From: Hordeum vulgare subsp. vulgare
Taxonomy: Eukaryota; Streptophyta; Magnoliopsida; Poales; Poaceae
Direction of reading: 5' to 3'
Assembly: GCF_904849725.1 (NCBI RefSeq)
Contig: NC_058519.1
Location: 537,672,316 to 537,736,315 of the forward strand
Length of the DNA: 64,000 bases
This document shows positions 36,201 to 46,747 of the stretch, piece after piece (positions within the stretch are counted from its first letter, which is position 1; each line of letters starts with the position of its first letter). The position numbers were made by a program, and so were the translations under genes. Under the pieces are notes generated by a model. It had not been told where the DNA came from and ran no database searches. It saw only the letters and a program-made list of their open reading frames with translations.

Positions 36201-36442
36201 AAGAAAGCATGTATAGCATCTAAACAGTCTTGTTGAAGTTTTTTGGAGCAAGCAAACCAGAAAATAGTAATCCCACCAAGTGATACTTAGATGTTAACTT
36301 ATAAATGTAACTTGAACTTTGATTATGTCTTGTAGGAAATAACAAGGATGGGTTGGCTGTTGGAAATGTCATAGCTTCAGGAAGTAACACTGCAGACCTT
36401 GTGATCTCATACCTTGAGTCAGGCATCAAGCATGTTAATTAG
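30236..36442 (+). CDS. PPO2: Protoporphyrinogen IX oxidase 2 (554 aa, 17 exons)
   Basis: FAD enzyme that oxidises protoporphyrinogen IX to protoporphyrin IX in haem/chlorophyll synthesis. Exons: 30236-30438, 30526-30661, 31002-31067, 31176-31226, 31318-31374, 31642-31727, 31947-31983, 32091-32156, 32300-32340, 32910-33042, 34002-34190, 34366-34440, 35282-35408, 35609-35717, 35789-35863, 36008-36114, 36336-36442; total 1665 bp. All introns are GT-AG except the last, which is GC-AG. Residues 1-48 are Ser/Arg-rich and transit-peptide-like. A second in-frame Met (M49, 30380) precedes the FAD-binding motif [10 protein letters not shown] and [14 protein letters not shown]. The C-terminus has the FAD-binding [17 protein letters not shown]. 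Two starts suggest plastid plus mitochondrial targeting, as known for some PPO2 enzymes. R142 (QHKRYT) and the GTSAGD loop (224-229), sites where resistance changes to PPO inhibitors are known in other plants, have ordinary residues. No disruption is seen. Confidence 0.95.
32425..32478 (+). repeat. Two intronic copies of the 3' end of PPO2 exon 9
   Basis: The exon 9 end (about 32318-32340, coding GLWNLEK) recurs in the following intron at 32425-32447 and 32456-32478, with one and zero mismatches over 23 bases. The copies lack the GTAAG donor that follows the exon. Confidence 0.8.
32486..32690 (+). repeat. ~73-bp tandem repeat in PPO2 intron 9
   Basis: Copies start TAATTAG(C/T)C(C/T)(A/G)ATAATATG at 32486, 32558 and 32632 (periods 72 and 74). 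Each carries TGCATCTTCT-like and CATATTGTAATTTTCATTT-like blocks, and the third is partial. Confidence 0.75.
33412..33582 (+). repeat. ~85-bp direct repeat in PPO2 intron 10
   Basis: CTACATAGTTGTCAAGAAGC at 33425 recurs as CTACGTAGTTGTCAAGAAGC at 33510. The following 60 bases also match with few changes. Confidence 0.75.
33620..33950 (+). repeat. Dispersed duplicate segments and G20 homopolymer in PPO2 intron 10
   Basis: About 33630-33735 and about 33828-33945 share TTATCGAGCCAC, CTTCTCCATC, CAGTT(T/C)GGACTTT and TTCTACTGGTTGGTGCAT. An uninterrupted run of 20 G lies at 33852-33871 in the second copy. The first copy runs into TGGTATCAAAGCC, which resembles a tRNA-Met primer-binding site, so this may be a retroelement remnant. 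Confidence 0.6.
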
Positions 36443-36700
36443 CATGCGTGGTATATGACATGTCTTCTAGCATTGGCAGACTATATTTCTCACACTTTGT
36501 AGATTGAAAATGATAGCAGTGGTTAGCAATCTCTTTATGAAGCCTAAGCGTTAACCAGGTATCCACTATTCATGCTGTGTAAAGATGAGCAACAAGGAGT
36601 GCAAAATAATTCTTGTAGCTCGAAGTGTTATGTGTTGTTTCAAACAGTAATCCTTGACATATACCTGCTTTGCCAATAAAACTGTATTTCTTGAAATGTT
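36443..36700 (+). other. PPO2 3'UTR with candidate poly(A) signal
   Basis: AATAAA lies at 36675-36680, 232 bp after the TAG stop. No other gene feature is seen in the interval. The exact cleavage site is not determinable. Confidence 0.6.
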
Positions 36701-38990
36701 ATGCCATGTACAATTGGACCAGTTGGGGTTAGCAGTAGAAGCCTTCCAAATTGCATGATGCTCAAGAGTTTTCTCTAAGTTGCAATGTTCCTTATACGGT
36801 TATTACTTATTAGCGGGCGCCCCTCTGGCCCTGAACAATAATGATGTGTGTTGGCGTGGTGCAGTGGCTACCAGGCCGTAGAATTATTTGCCTGCCGTTT
36901 TGTGTGTTGCTGTTAAGTAAAACATACACCTACCTCTAGGACATGAACAGCCAGTTCTGACTGACACACGTCAGTATTATCTTTGTTCAGTTATCTGGGG
37001 ATAGGCAAGCGAAGTCTTCCTAGTGATGCATCTTTAGCAGCACTGGAGTACTTACTGCTGCCTTTACGCCGTAGATTCCCAGCTGCAGACGCAGTTTAGC
37101 ATTCCAATTGACCGAAGGTCTGTAGGCTGAACCGAAACTGACAGTCTTTGTGAGGATCCAGGCAGAAGATATCCTTGTACGGGATGCGTGCTCCACTTGC
37201 AACGTGCATAATTATGTTCCTCGCTTTCATCTTTGGCCGGTTGGCCATCTTTTTGACGTCTAGGGTAGTGCCATAACTACCATGATCCAGAGGATTACAT
37301 ATGATGCTTCAAGCTTAGGTTTGGATCATGCTATATATGCGTGCACATCATTGTTCTCGTTCTAAAAGGTACGTTCACCTCTGTGGACATGCAATGCAAG
37401 TCGAGGTTGTGTAGTGGCGCAACCACGTAAAAATAAGGAGGCATGCCACTAGAAAGACAGAGACCAGTGGGAATGGAAGGCTACATTGGGGCCAAGGTTT
37501 TGGTTCCCAGAACTGATATTTGATTGTGCTTGCTGCAAGAGAGAGAGAGAGAAGGGGAAAAAAAGCAGTTGCTTCCTTTGGAACTTTAGGGCACAAGAAA
37601 GCATGAGTAGGGCACTCCTTGTCCTTGGAGCCTTTATGTCCTTCACTTGCACTTTTCTTCTTGGGCACATCCTCCCGTATTGTATGAGCATGGCGGCCAC
37701 TGACCATAAAGGAGATGGATAACAAAAGCAAAAGGTTTTGTGTTGCCCTTAAAAATATTCCATGTCTGGAGGACCGGATAGCTTGACCGCCTTATCCATG
37801 AAACTTGCTTCTGGTGTTTCATATTCCTTGTCTGAAATCGAAGGTGGTGCATTTTAGCTTGACATGGATGCACATTTGGCACCGGCAGTGGCACGGTTTT
37901 CCTGCTCATGCTGACGTTCAGGCAGCTATACATTTATTTTTCTTATATACTCAGATCTTACCTAATGCCGTCCATAGCCTGGATTTCCGTCGAGCGCCAA
38001 ATGGTTTCTTGGCGCCCATCACATGTTCTAAGACAAAACAGGGAGCGTCATACAAGGACTAAAAGCAATCTTGCCTACCAAGCCTAGGTTTTATTTAACG
38101 CCTGCCTTTGATTTGTTCAACGCATGGCATGGACCGAGACTCCCGAGAGACAAATGCTAGGGCCATTAACCAAAAGGATCTTGACAGGAGCTGAGCTTGC
38201 TAGCCCGCCGTTTCGAACATGGCAAGTGGGTGACGACAGACGATCTACTATTAGCTATATATATATATGCACTTGTAATGGAAATGTACTATGATTGGTT
38301 TTTTGATGCGTGGATTGTGGAGATATATATCCTCCTTGGCCACATGGCCACCGGTTAATCTACTAATCTAGCCCCAAAAAAATACACATAATCCTAGCTG
38401 AAAACCTACGTACCAAGCGCCGATGCTATGTCACATTACGGTAGCACCCCAGCAAAGCTAGCTCGTGACAAGAGGGTAATGCCTTTGAACTGCCCTATAA
38501 TTAACACATATGAGCTCGAGGATTAACAGTTCTTGTTTCGTACCTGCATGTGAGCCATTTGTTGGTACATGCAAGGCTTGGTAGTTGTTGGATCGAAGCA
38601 TTGTCCTAGTTGAAGATTTCACTATTTTCTCGTCTAGCTCTTGTCCTGTGCGCCGAACCGTGGATATGCATCAGTTGGCTGAATGTGTGCTGCGCATCGC
38701 TCCTGACCAAATCCTAATACTATAATCTGGAAACACATCGTCTATCATCCATGGGGTGAACGTGAAGAGGAGGAACAGGTCACCGGTAAAAACAGTTTTC
38801 TTCGGCTACCGGTATTACAACTTTACAAGGTAATGATGACGTCCGGTTCACGCAATCGTGCCGTGTTAGACACGGGTCTAGTAAAAAAAAGCTGAAATTT
38901 AGACAAATGCAGCATAAAGTTTTGCTAAATATAAAAAAAAGACGTTATGTGTCCATCGATAGATATCTAATGAACATCCATCACCACGAT
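36701..38990. other. Low-copy intergenic DNA downstream of PPO2
   Basis: There is no gene I can support. A 60-codon minus-strand frame at 37020-37202 (ending VKAAVSTPVLLKMHH) has normal composition but no recognised family. Frames at 37375-37933 are short and overlap one another. A TA-rich microsatellite lies at about 38251-38270. Confidence 0.4.
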
Positions 38991-39480
38991 ATCCGTTAGA
39001 TCTCCGCACGGGCAGCCGTCTATAACCGTCCGATCTAACTTCTGACACGCGGGGCGGTCGTCTTCCTTGATCGACACATTAATTCCTGAAACAACAAACT
39101 AGTTGCGGAAACAATCCTTTTGTTTTCGCCCCGACAGAGTTGCAGATGTTGGTGTTATGGAAAATGGTTTGCAACATAAGTAATGTTGCGGAATTTTTTC
39201 TTGCAACAAGAAAGAGGTTGCAGGAAAAAATCCAAATCCAGTCGCTCGACTTCCCAGCCAGACGAGTCCCCGAAACACCCCTACCGTTACCTAGTATCAG
39301 GAATATCTATCCTGAAACAACATGTAAGTTGCAGGAAAATGAAAGCGGCTTCGAGGAATGCGGGAACGTTGTCGACCATCCGATCAACACATGATCAAAT
39401 AGCCACGAAGTCGGCGGACGAATGCGCACGATCGGTGGACAGAAGATAATCTTTTTCCTAAATTTAAGCCACCTGCGATT
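38991..39480. other. Possible DNA-transposon remnant
   Basis: GTTGC(A/G)G-type motifs recur (near 39100, 39140, 39185, 39220, 39330), separated by about 35-110 bp, and there is a stretch GATATCCGTTAGATCTCCGC. This resembles the subterminal motif clustering of grass DNA transposons. I could not match terminal repeats or a TSD, so the class is open. Confidence 0.25.
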
Positions 39481-42400
39481 TTATTTTATTTTTATATATC
39501 CAAGTTGATGTCCTGAGCTGTCCGATGTTTCGTGCTGAGATTTGCGCAGGGTAGACGAGAAACGCGCTCTCTTGAGCGTGGCAAGACATGTGTGGCACTG
39601 TGGGGCCGGCCGCACTGTTGTTGAGAAATCGTCCGCGGCAACACGGCCGAATAGCGGAACAAGACTGTCAGAGTACCACGTTAGAGGTAAGGACGGGTGA
39701 CGTACGGCACAATGCAAACGTGGCTATGACCAAACGCACGCCGTGGAAAGTAACTACTTGAGCGTGGCAAGCGACAAAGTACGTAGTACGCACGTACGGC
39801 CATTTGTTTTCATGCATTACCATTTGTGTGGATCTTATTAGTGCCACAAGGCACGTACGGGGGGACAAAACAAGCAAACATGTAGCAGCGCCGAATCTTG
39901 TCAGCATAAATGATGGATCTCAACCTCAACCAAGCACAGCGGGAGGGTACACGAGCGATTAAAGCAATCTAATTCCGCTGTTCCGATTCCCATTTACTAG
40001 CACTGAGCCAATGGCGTTTCTAATCCGAACATTGGCTTCAATTTCCATATTTACTGGTATTACTTACTACTCCTGGTAGTAGACGTAATGATCGATGCTC
40101 CAAGTTGGCAAGGCTCGTTCCTCCATCCACCGACACGTACGTTGGGTGGGCGGGTGTGTTCACTCGCGCATGCATGCCATGCCATGCAACAATACACATC
40201 AGCATCAAGGCAGACTAACGTAACTATTATACTCATCAGCATCAGCATCCAATTAATACGTACATACCACATGCATGGACGTAGTTATACGCGCTGCCTC
40301 ACATGTAATGTATAGGAGTACCGATGTACGTACACATCATGGTCCGGTTCGGTTCCACCCGAGATGGAGCTAGCTAGCGGAACATTTCGGCCTGCGCGCG
40401 CGTGCCACATGAGCCTACATATACAACCCGCTGGCTACTCCTAGCCTAGGCCGGTTGAAAGGAGCACGTAGTAGTTAATAAAGCTAAACTAAGCCTGAGT
40501 TGACCTCACGTGCTGCCAGTAACTAATGCGTACCGCGACGGACACCAGTATCAAAGCGGATCTAGCAAAATGATCCGGGTCCTGCACTGCATCTACAAGC
40601 AGCACAGCACGAGTCGACCCGTGCCGGTTTTCTGACGACCCACCCGGCACATAGTAGCACACGGCACGCCTGCACCGCGCCTTTGTTGCATCAGATCAGA
40701 TTATGTGCTGATTTCTTTTCTACTGAACCCTGCCTCGCACTACTACTACTCGATTAATTTGGCGTGCGTGCGTACGTACGTAGGTTACCAGCCAACCGTA
40801 GTGCCGAGCGAGCAGCTTTATTTATTTATTCCCCCTCTCCCGATCTCACATCAGTTACATCATTCACGCACACAACACGAAAGAAAGACGGACGTAGACA
40901 GTAGACAGCCTTTATCTTTTATACAGTACCTTCTTCTTTTGTTTTTCTTCCTTTGGTGCGTATACATACATCTGCTTTCGGATCTGCTTGTATGGACGGG
41001 AATATCTGCAGGGAGCCCGTAGCACAATTAGCGCGCACGTTCCTGAGATTGTGAGTATCTATCTACCTACCTAGCTCAGGTACTTCAGGTATAGTAAGCA
41101 TTAAGCAAGTGGCTGTGGCTCGCACTTGATTAACGCTGCTAGCAGCTTAATCATAGTACTACCACTAGTATACTCACGCATGGTGCATGCATGCATGCAT
41201 GCATAATGCAACCGCAACTCTCCGGACAAGGGGGGAGGGGAGACTGGAGGGGGACCCCACCCCATCATGATAGTACCACAGGTTAATTTTGGCTTTGCAG
41301 GCATGTGGTCGACGACGTGTCCAAGGTTCCTTTGGCCGCCTCGGAATCTTTGGCGTCGTCCTGGCGACTGGTGTACGTACGTACATGATGCGGAGAGGAC
41401 GACGCACACCGTCAAAGTGTATACACGGTACACAAGTAGTACGTGACAAGTTGACAAGTGCATGCCATTGCCACGGGACGCAAAGTTGGTGGTCGTCGAA
41501 AGGACGGGGCGAGCTTACGTGCTGCATCAGAGATCAGACCTCTGCATGCATGCATACATGCATGATACCGCCTAGCTTGGTTAGACGCCTAGCGGGTCGA
41601 TCGTGGGCTCGGCGTTCGTCTCTACACATCAAAGTAGGAGGAGTATGCAAAGAGTACAACAGATGCACTTCACGTGACAGATCGAAGAGCCAAACAAAAA
41701 CAATCTACGCTCCAAAATCACGGTCCAAAATGAGTAAATGACACTGTGCTGCTCGGTAGTTTTTTTTTTTGGCAATAGCTGGAGCGTGGAAATATCTGAG
41801 CAAGCACAAGGTAAGTGTAGCGGTTGTAGCGTACCGTGCGCTCGGCATCACCGTATCTTTGCTTACCCATTCCAGTGCAGGCGATCCATTTCTGTTTCGG
41901 GCATCGGTTGACTGTTCGCCCCGGACCCCGTGGACCACGAGGCCTGGACCTAGCGGCATGCGGGCCGCGGATCCAGATCAATGCAAACATAAACGCACCC
42001 GCAGCCCCGCACCCGCTGCAGACGAGTACTACGCCACAGCCCACAGCTCAGCGATGGTGGCCGAATCATACGCACAACGGGTGCAGGCAGTATGCATGTC
42101 TATCTTGGCTAGCAGTAAAAAAACTCGTAACACACTTTGGTGCTGCGGTGGTGTGTGTGACCGAAGAGCCAGCTTTTGCCTCCAGAAAATTGTTTATCGG
42201 AGGAGCAGCAGCAGCAGCAGCAGGAGAAGCAGCGGGCAGTGCGGGGAAAGAGAGAGAGACGCCGGCGGCAGCGCCGGCAGCGGCTTTATTATCGGGGGCA
42301 ACGAAACCAAACCCGGACAGCGTCCTCGCGGCTGGGCTGAGCAACCGAGCCGAGCCGAGCCGGAGCGAATCGAGCCACGCCGCGGAGTAAAATATTGCAG

Positions 42401-43275
42401 GCCGAGGACTCTGCCTGGGCGACCGCGGCCGACCGGTCTCCGTGCTTGATCGTGCATGGCTCGCATGCATCGTCGCGGCCCTACTTGGGCTCGTTTTTTT
42501 TTTATGGAAACATACTTGGGCTCGTGTTTGGTTCTTGTAGCTGTGACCAAGGTGACCAGCGTAATGTACACAACTGAGAGATAGGAATCTCGGAGACGCG
42601 ACGTGGTCGCTTACCTATAATGGAGAAACATGCATCGCCAAAACCCCCTTTCTGTTCCACCAGACGGACGGACGGCCTCCCTAAAAAAAAAAGAAAAGAA
42701 AAAGACGGACGGACTGCCACACCAATATTTGCGCCTGCTCGATCCCTTGCTTCGAAAGACTCACTGTATTTTTGCTGCACAACGGTTCGTGCATGCATGC
42801 GTGTCACCGTAAGATTAAGATTGAGAGAAAGCTTAGCTTCTGCATGCCACGTATATACGCTGCAAGCCATATCGATCGGGTAAATCCGTACCGGAAGTTT
42901 ACCGGTCACCGGGTTCACAGGCGAGGCGATCGATCGGACCTGTAACCACTCCGTTCCTACGTACGTAGCTCCGGCTATGTAATCTCCCTTTTTGCATGTA
43001 GGCATGGAGGCATGGAGCGATGGAATTCTCACATATTTCCACGAAATGCTCCTGCTGGTAAGTATTTCCCATCTCACAGTCACAGCACGTAACCTTTCTG
43101 TTGCTCGCAAAAAAAAAGTTACATAACCTTTCTGTGAAAGTGAAATGCGAATAGGAACATGCATGCATCATATTCATACGTACCACTCGTCGTATTGCCG
43201 CTCGTCGCATTTGCAAGGAAGGACGGTACTTTGTACCAAGTACAACTTTATATCGGAGGAGATGGGTTACAGGAC
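39481..43275. other. Low-copy DNA rich in TGCA and CGTA palindromic runs, no gene
   Basis: TGCA-type runs occur at 41184-41204 and near 41543-41565, and CGTA runs at 40767-40782 and near 41376. CATGCA (RY-type) motifs are frequent elsewhere. A GAGCAGCAGCAG tract at 42201-42225 gives a spurious frame. ORFs at 41289-42571 overlap on both strands and in several frames with no shared codon signal or domain. I looked for well-known plant microRNA sequences and recognised none. Confidence 0.4.
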
Positions 43276-43284
43276 GGCATAGGA

Positions 43285-43608
43285 GGCAAAATTGATAATT
43301 TGACCCACAAGCCAAAAGATTTCACAAACTAAACTATGTTTAAATTTTTTTCACCTAGCTGACCCTTTTATGTGGCGTCTTTGTCTTAGACGTCACACTA
43401 CACTGTGTGACGTCCGACACTACGTTGTGTGACGCCTAACATAAACGTCACACTACACTGTGTACGCCTAAGACACAAATGTCACACAGTGTAGCGTGAC
43501 GCCTGACTGTCGGGCACCACACAAAAGGGTCAGTTGGGTGAATTTTTTTTAAAAATAGTTCAGTTCGTGAAATCCTTTGGATTCTGGATCAAATTTGTCA
43601 ATTTTACC
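43285..43608. mobile_element. Mutator-type MITE (324 bp) with 9-bp TSD
   Basis: Terminal inverted repeats start GGCAAAATTGATAATTTGAC (left) and, on the other strand, GGTAAAATTGACAAATTTGA (right), and stay alignable for about 90 bp (including AGATTTCACAAACTAAACTA). The flanks carry a perfect 9-bp duplication, GGCATAGGA, at 43276-43284 and 43609-43617. A 9-bp TSD with G-initial long TIRs fits Mutator. The centre is a nested palindrome of GTCACAC/GTGTGAC units. There is no coding capacity. Confidence 0.85.
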
Positions 43609-43617
43609 GGCATAGGA

Positions 43618-43936
43618 GGCCTGCGCTATTCTGTGGGCTGTGGCTAATGTTCCACTGCTTCAATCAGAAGGAACACGACCTCACGCCGGTCACTGCTGTA
43701 GTAGAGCACCAGCAAACAGTGGTGGAGACGAGACCTAGTCCGACATGTCTCACGAAAGCATGTGTGCCTCCGTAACAATGACATGTCCAAGCAGCCTCTC
43801 CTGAAGTTGGGCCTGTATCGCCCAATAAGTACTGTGTATGCACCAGAGTACTCTGCACTATATACTACGGTGCTGCCCTCTTTGTAGACTCTAGGCTTGT
43901 ATGCTAATATACCACGGCATGCAACCATTACTTGTT
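43618..43936. other. Unassigned spacer
   Basis: Between the Mutator-type and Stowaway MITEs. A 94-codon minus frame (43644-43928) has no recognised domain. Nothing else is seen. Confidence 0.35.
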
Positions 43937-43937
43937 A

Positions 43938-44098
43938 CTACCTCCGTTTTTAAATGTATATATATTTTTCAAGATTTTATAAAAAGACTACATACAAAAC
44001 AAAACGAATCAATCTACACTGTAAAATATGTTTACATACACCCGTACGTAGTTTTTAATGAAATCTTTAAAAATACTTATATTTAGGAATGAAGGGAG
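43938..44098. mobile_element. Stowaway MITE
   Basis: 161 bp with ends CTACCTCCGTTTTTAAATGT and ACTTATATTTAGGAATGAAG(GGAG), flanked by TA (43936-43937 and 44099-44100). Confidence 0.85.
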
Positions 44099-44100
44099 TA

Positions 44101-44949
44101 TTATAGAAGGAAAGATAGGAAAAGAAGCGGCCACCTCTATCAAACTAATTGATTTTGTTGTAAATACTACCTTGTCTTCCCCTTGCATCTTCGACGAGAA
44201 AAAATGATAATCACACGCTTGGCAAGTTTAATTATAAAGGTTAAAGGTTTTTCTATAATCAAGTCGACAAGATTCAAGTAGTCCATAGCTGCACTCACGA
44301 CTATTTGAATAGATTTATCCTGGCACGTGTGCACCAGCTTGCCCACACACATGAGCCTCAATTATAGGCCAACCAAGCACATAATATCCCCAAAGTGTTG
44401 GGTAGAAATCGACTACGAAACTCCCCTAGCTACATTTAGGTCCAGGAAGCCATCTCACTTAGTCGAGAACCGAATCAAAAGTTCGACCGAAACTCAGAAT
44501 TGGTTTCAATCGGATATGTGTGGTTCGAATGTAGTGGTTGTCCATGTCCAGTGTCAAACCCTTGTATTGGCTCCGCTAGAGCATCTACAGCCGGACTTGA
44601 CAAATCCAACACCTCAAACGTCACCACACACACCAGGGAGCGTCCGCGAACACTAATCAGTCAAGCCTCAGATAATTCATTCTACAACGGGATACCTCAA
44701 ATTAGAAACCTCAAATTCATACTATTACATGCAACGTAAAACGATATTTAAGCGGAGCTCGTCCGTCTCCGTCGTGTCTATGTCCGGTGGCCAACTACAC
44801 TCCCGAGAGTGTTGGTCTGGTCACCGGCGAGGTAGAGTAGGACATGTGACACTAGTTGGCTCACAAGAGTCGAGCTCCCCACGTCTCACATGCCCTACTC
44901 TTCCTCGTTGGAACCCGCAACCCGGACGATGTCGGTGGACGTGAGATCG
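44101..44949. other. Unassigned repeats left of element C's host LTR
   Basis: No gene. From about 44577 the sequence AGAGCATCTACAGCCGGACT resembles the end of a common Triticeae MITE-like repeat. A short inverted repeat pairs 44838-44861 (CGAGGTAGAGTAGGACATGT) with 44885-44908, three mismatches, spacer about 24 bp. Confidence 0.35.
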
Positions 44950-45257
44950 ATGATGGATCCTCTTGGGAGGAGCCAACGTCCACCACCAGGTACTTTCGTT
45001 TCTTGATAATAATTCTAATGTTCATGAGAATATGGTGCTTCCTAAATTGGATACATTTGTGTTGACAAGTGGGATGAACAATGGCGCAGGGTCAAGCATG
45101 GAGATGAAGCTGCGTGCGAAGGGAACGAGAACAACGTTTCTAGTGCACATTTCAACACTTTGAAGCCTCTTTGATGACATACAATGACATGGATAAAATA
45201 TACAAGATGCCCTTTCATAAATTTGGTCCATAGCTTATTATAGGTACCACGCCACCT
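44950..45257 (+). repeat. Host Gypsy LTR (H2), left piece, boundary uncertain
   Basis: This piece is contiguous, across element C, with 56741 onward. It ends with the TSD copy CACCT (45253-45257). The stretch near 45170-45250 followed by TATATTTGGGCTAGGCCCG resembles a Triticeae Gypsy LTR I remember. The left LTR terminus could not be fixed. Confidence 0.45.
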
Positions 45258-45584
45258 TGTTAGGGCATAGTTTATGCCTAAGTAATTTTGATGATTGATG
45301 ACAGTACCGCAAAGGACTAATCGTGTGTGTTAAGATTTCAGATAACACATGCCAACGGCACAAGACGACTCGCTCCCTCTTTCCATGGAACAGAAGCTCG
45401 GTGTACTCTATGATTCTCTTTCTTTGAGTCATAGGAACGCCGTACTATTAAGAGGGGATCCATAGTGGAAAGGTTTGGGTGGAATCAATTTTGCACGCAC
45501 ACACTTTATCTCCTTTCCCCTTGCCTACAACTTTGGAGTGGCTCTCGCCTTTGTGTTTATCTCATCTGAGCAAATGGTCCCTCA

Positions 45585-45912
45585 GCGGTAGTACCGTTGT
45601 GCCTAGCGGTAGTACCGCTAGCCCTAGCGGTAGTACCGCTGGAGTGCTAGTGGTAGTACCGCTGCAGCGAGCGGTAGTACCGCTAGCTGGCGGTAGTACC
45701 GCCCCTGGTCAGCAGTAGTACCGCTCCAGAAGCTTAGTACCGCCTTCCTAGCGGTTGTACTTCGACGGACCTTTTTGCGAAGACTTTCTTGGCGGTGGTT
45801 GGCCCGGTAGTGCTTATGCACTACCATGGGCCCAGCGTTAGTACCGCTGCAGCCAGCGGTAGTACGGCTGGAGTGCCAGCGGTAGTACCGCTGTATCCAG
45901 CGGTAGTACCGC
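45585..45912 (+). promoter_or_regulatory. Palindrome array in element C 5' LTR (about 11 units)
   Basis: Units of AGCGGTAGTACCGCT, an inverted repeat of GCGGTA/TACCGC around one G, are separated by 4-8 bp. They come in two blocks split at 45735-45825. All have TAGTA at the centre. The last unit ends about 45 bp upstream of the TATA box, i.e. the cis-regulatory part of U3. Confidence 0.8.
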
Positions 45913-45956
45913 TAGGCACGGGCTGTGAGTGGGAAAACGGTTGGATCCCCCCCCAC

Positions 45957-45963
45957 TATATAA
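45957..45963 (+). promoter_or_regulatory. TATA box of element C 5' LTR
   Basis: TATATAA in a C-rich/AAGGGG context, conserved at 55996-56002 in the 3' LTR. It is the likely core promoter for the genomic RNA. Confidence 0.7.
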
Positions 45964-46698
45964 GGGGTTCTTCTAGCTGTGGAACCTTATCTCTTACCCT
46001 CCCAAGCTCCATTGTTGCTCCCTAAGCTCAAAAGTGCCCGATCTCTCTCCCTAGCCAATCAAACTTGTTGATTCTTTAGGGATTGGTTGAGAAGGCCTAG
46101 ATCTACACTTCCACCAAGAGAAAAGTTGATTCCCCCACCAATCCCTTGCGGATCTTGTTACTCTTGGGTGTTTGAGCATCCTAGACGGTTGAGGTCACCT
46201 CGAAGCCACATTCCATTGTGGTGAAGCTTCGTGGTCTTGTTGGGAGCCTCCAAGCTTTGTGTGGAGTTTGCCCCAACCTTGTTTGTAAAGGTTCGGTCGC
46301 CGCCTTCAAGGGCACCCATAGTGGAATCACGGTACCTTGCATCGTGCGAGGGCGTGAGGAGAATACGGTGGCCTTAGTGGCTTATTGGGGAGCATTGTGC
46401 CTCCACACCGCTCCAACGGAGACGTACTTCCTGTCAAAGGGAAGGAACTTCGGTAACACATCCTCGTCTTCATTGGTTTCACTTGTGGTTATATCTAACC
46501 TTTACTTTGTGTATGCTTATGTTGTTGTCTATCTCTTACTCGTCTTAGTAGCTCTTGTTGTTAGCTTCATTACGGTTCACCCCATTGTTGTTATTTTTGT
46601 GAACCCGTATGTTGTTTACCCTAACTTGTTAAGATTAATTAAAAAGTGGTCGTTGCCTATTCACCCCCCCTCTAGTCAACCATATCGATCCTTTCAAT

Positions 46699-46710
46699 TG
46701 GTATCAGAGC
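46699..46710 (+). other. Element C primer-binding site
   Basis: TGGTATCAGAGC, complementary to initiator tRNA-Met, two bases after the LTR end. Confidence 0.9.
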
Positions 46711-46747
46711 CACGTCTCTTTATTAATGGTTTAACCACCCGAAGAGT

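Larger units (their letters stand above)
45258..46696 (+). repeat. Element C 5' LTR
   Basis: 1439 bp. It contains the GCGGTAGTACCGC palindrome array (about 45585-45912) followed by TATATAA at 45957-45963. It also holds an open frame from 46218 that continues past the PBS; see the rejected list. Confidence 0.93.

Noticed and set aside
37020..37202. 60-codon minus-strand ORF as a gene fragment
   Set aside because: Plausible composition but no family recognised and no neighbouring exon; kept only as a remark.
41289..42571. Several 100-226 codon ORFs on both strands
   Set aside because: They overlap one another in many frames in GC-rich DNA, with no shared homology, splice logic or domain.
45585..45912. 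Regular short repeats with spacers, superficially CRISPR-like
   Set aside because: Spacers are 4-8 bp, repeats are variable palindromes, the array is duplicated in both LTRs, and the genome is a plant.
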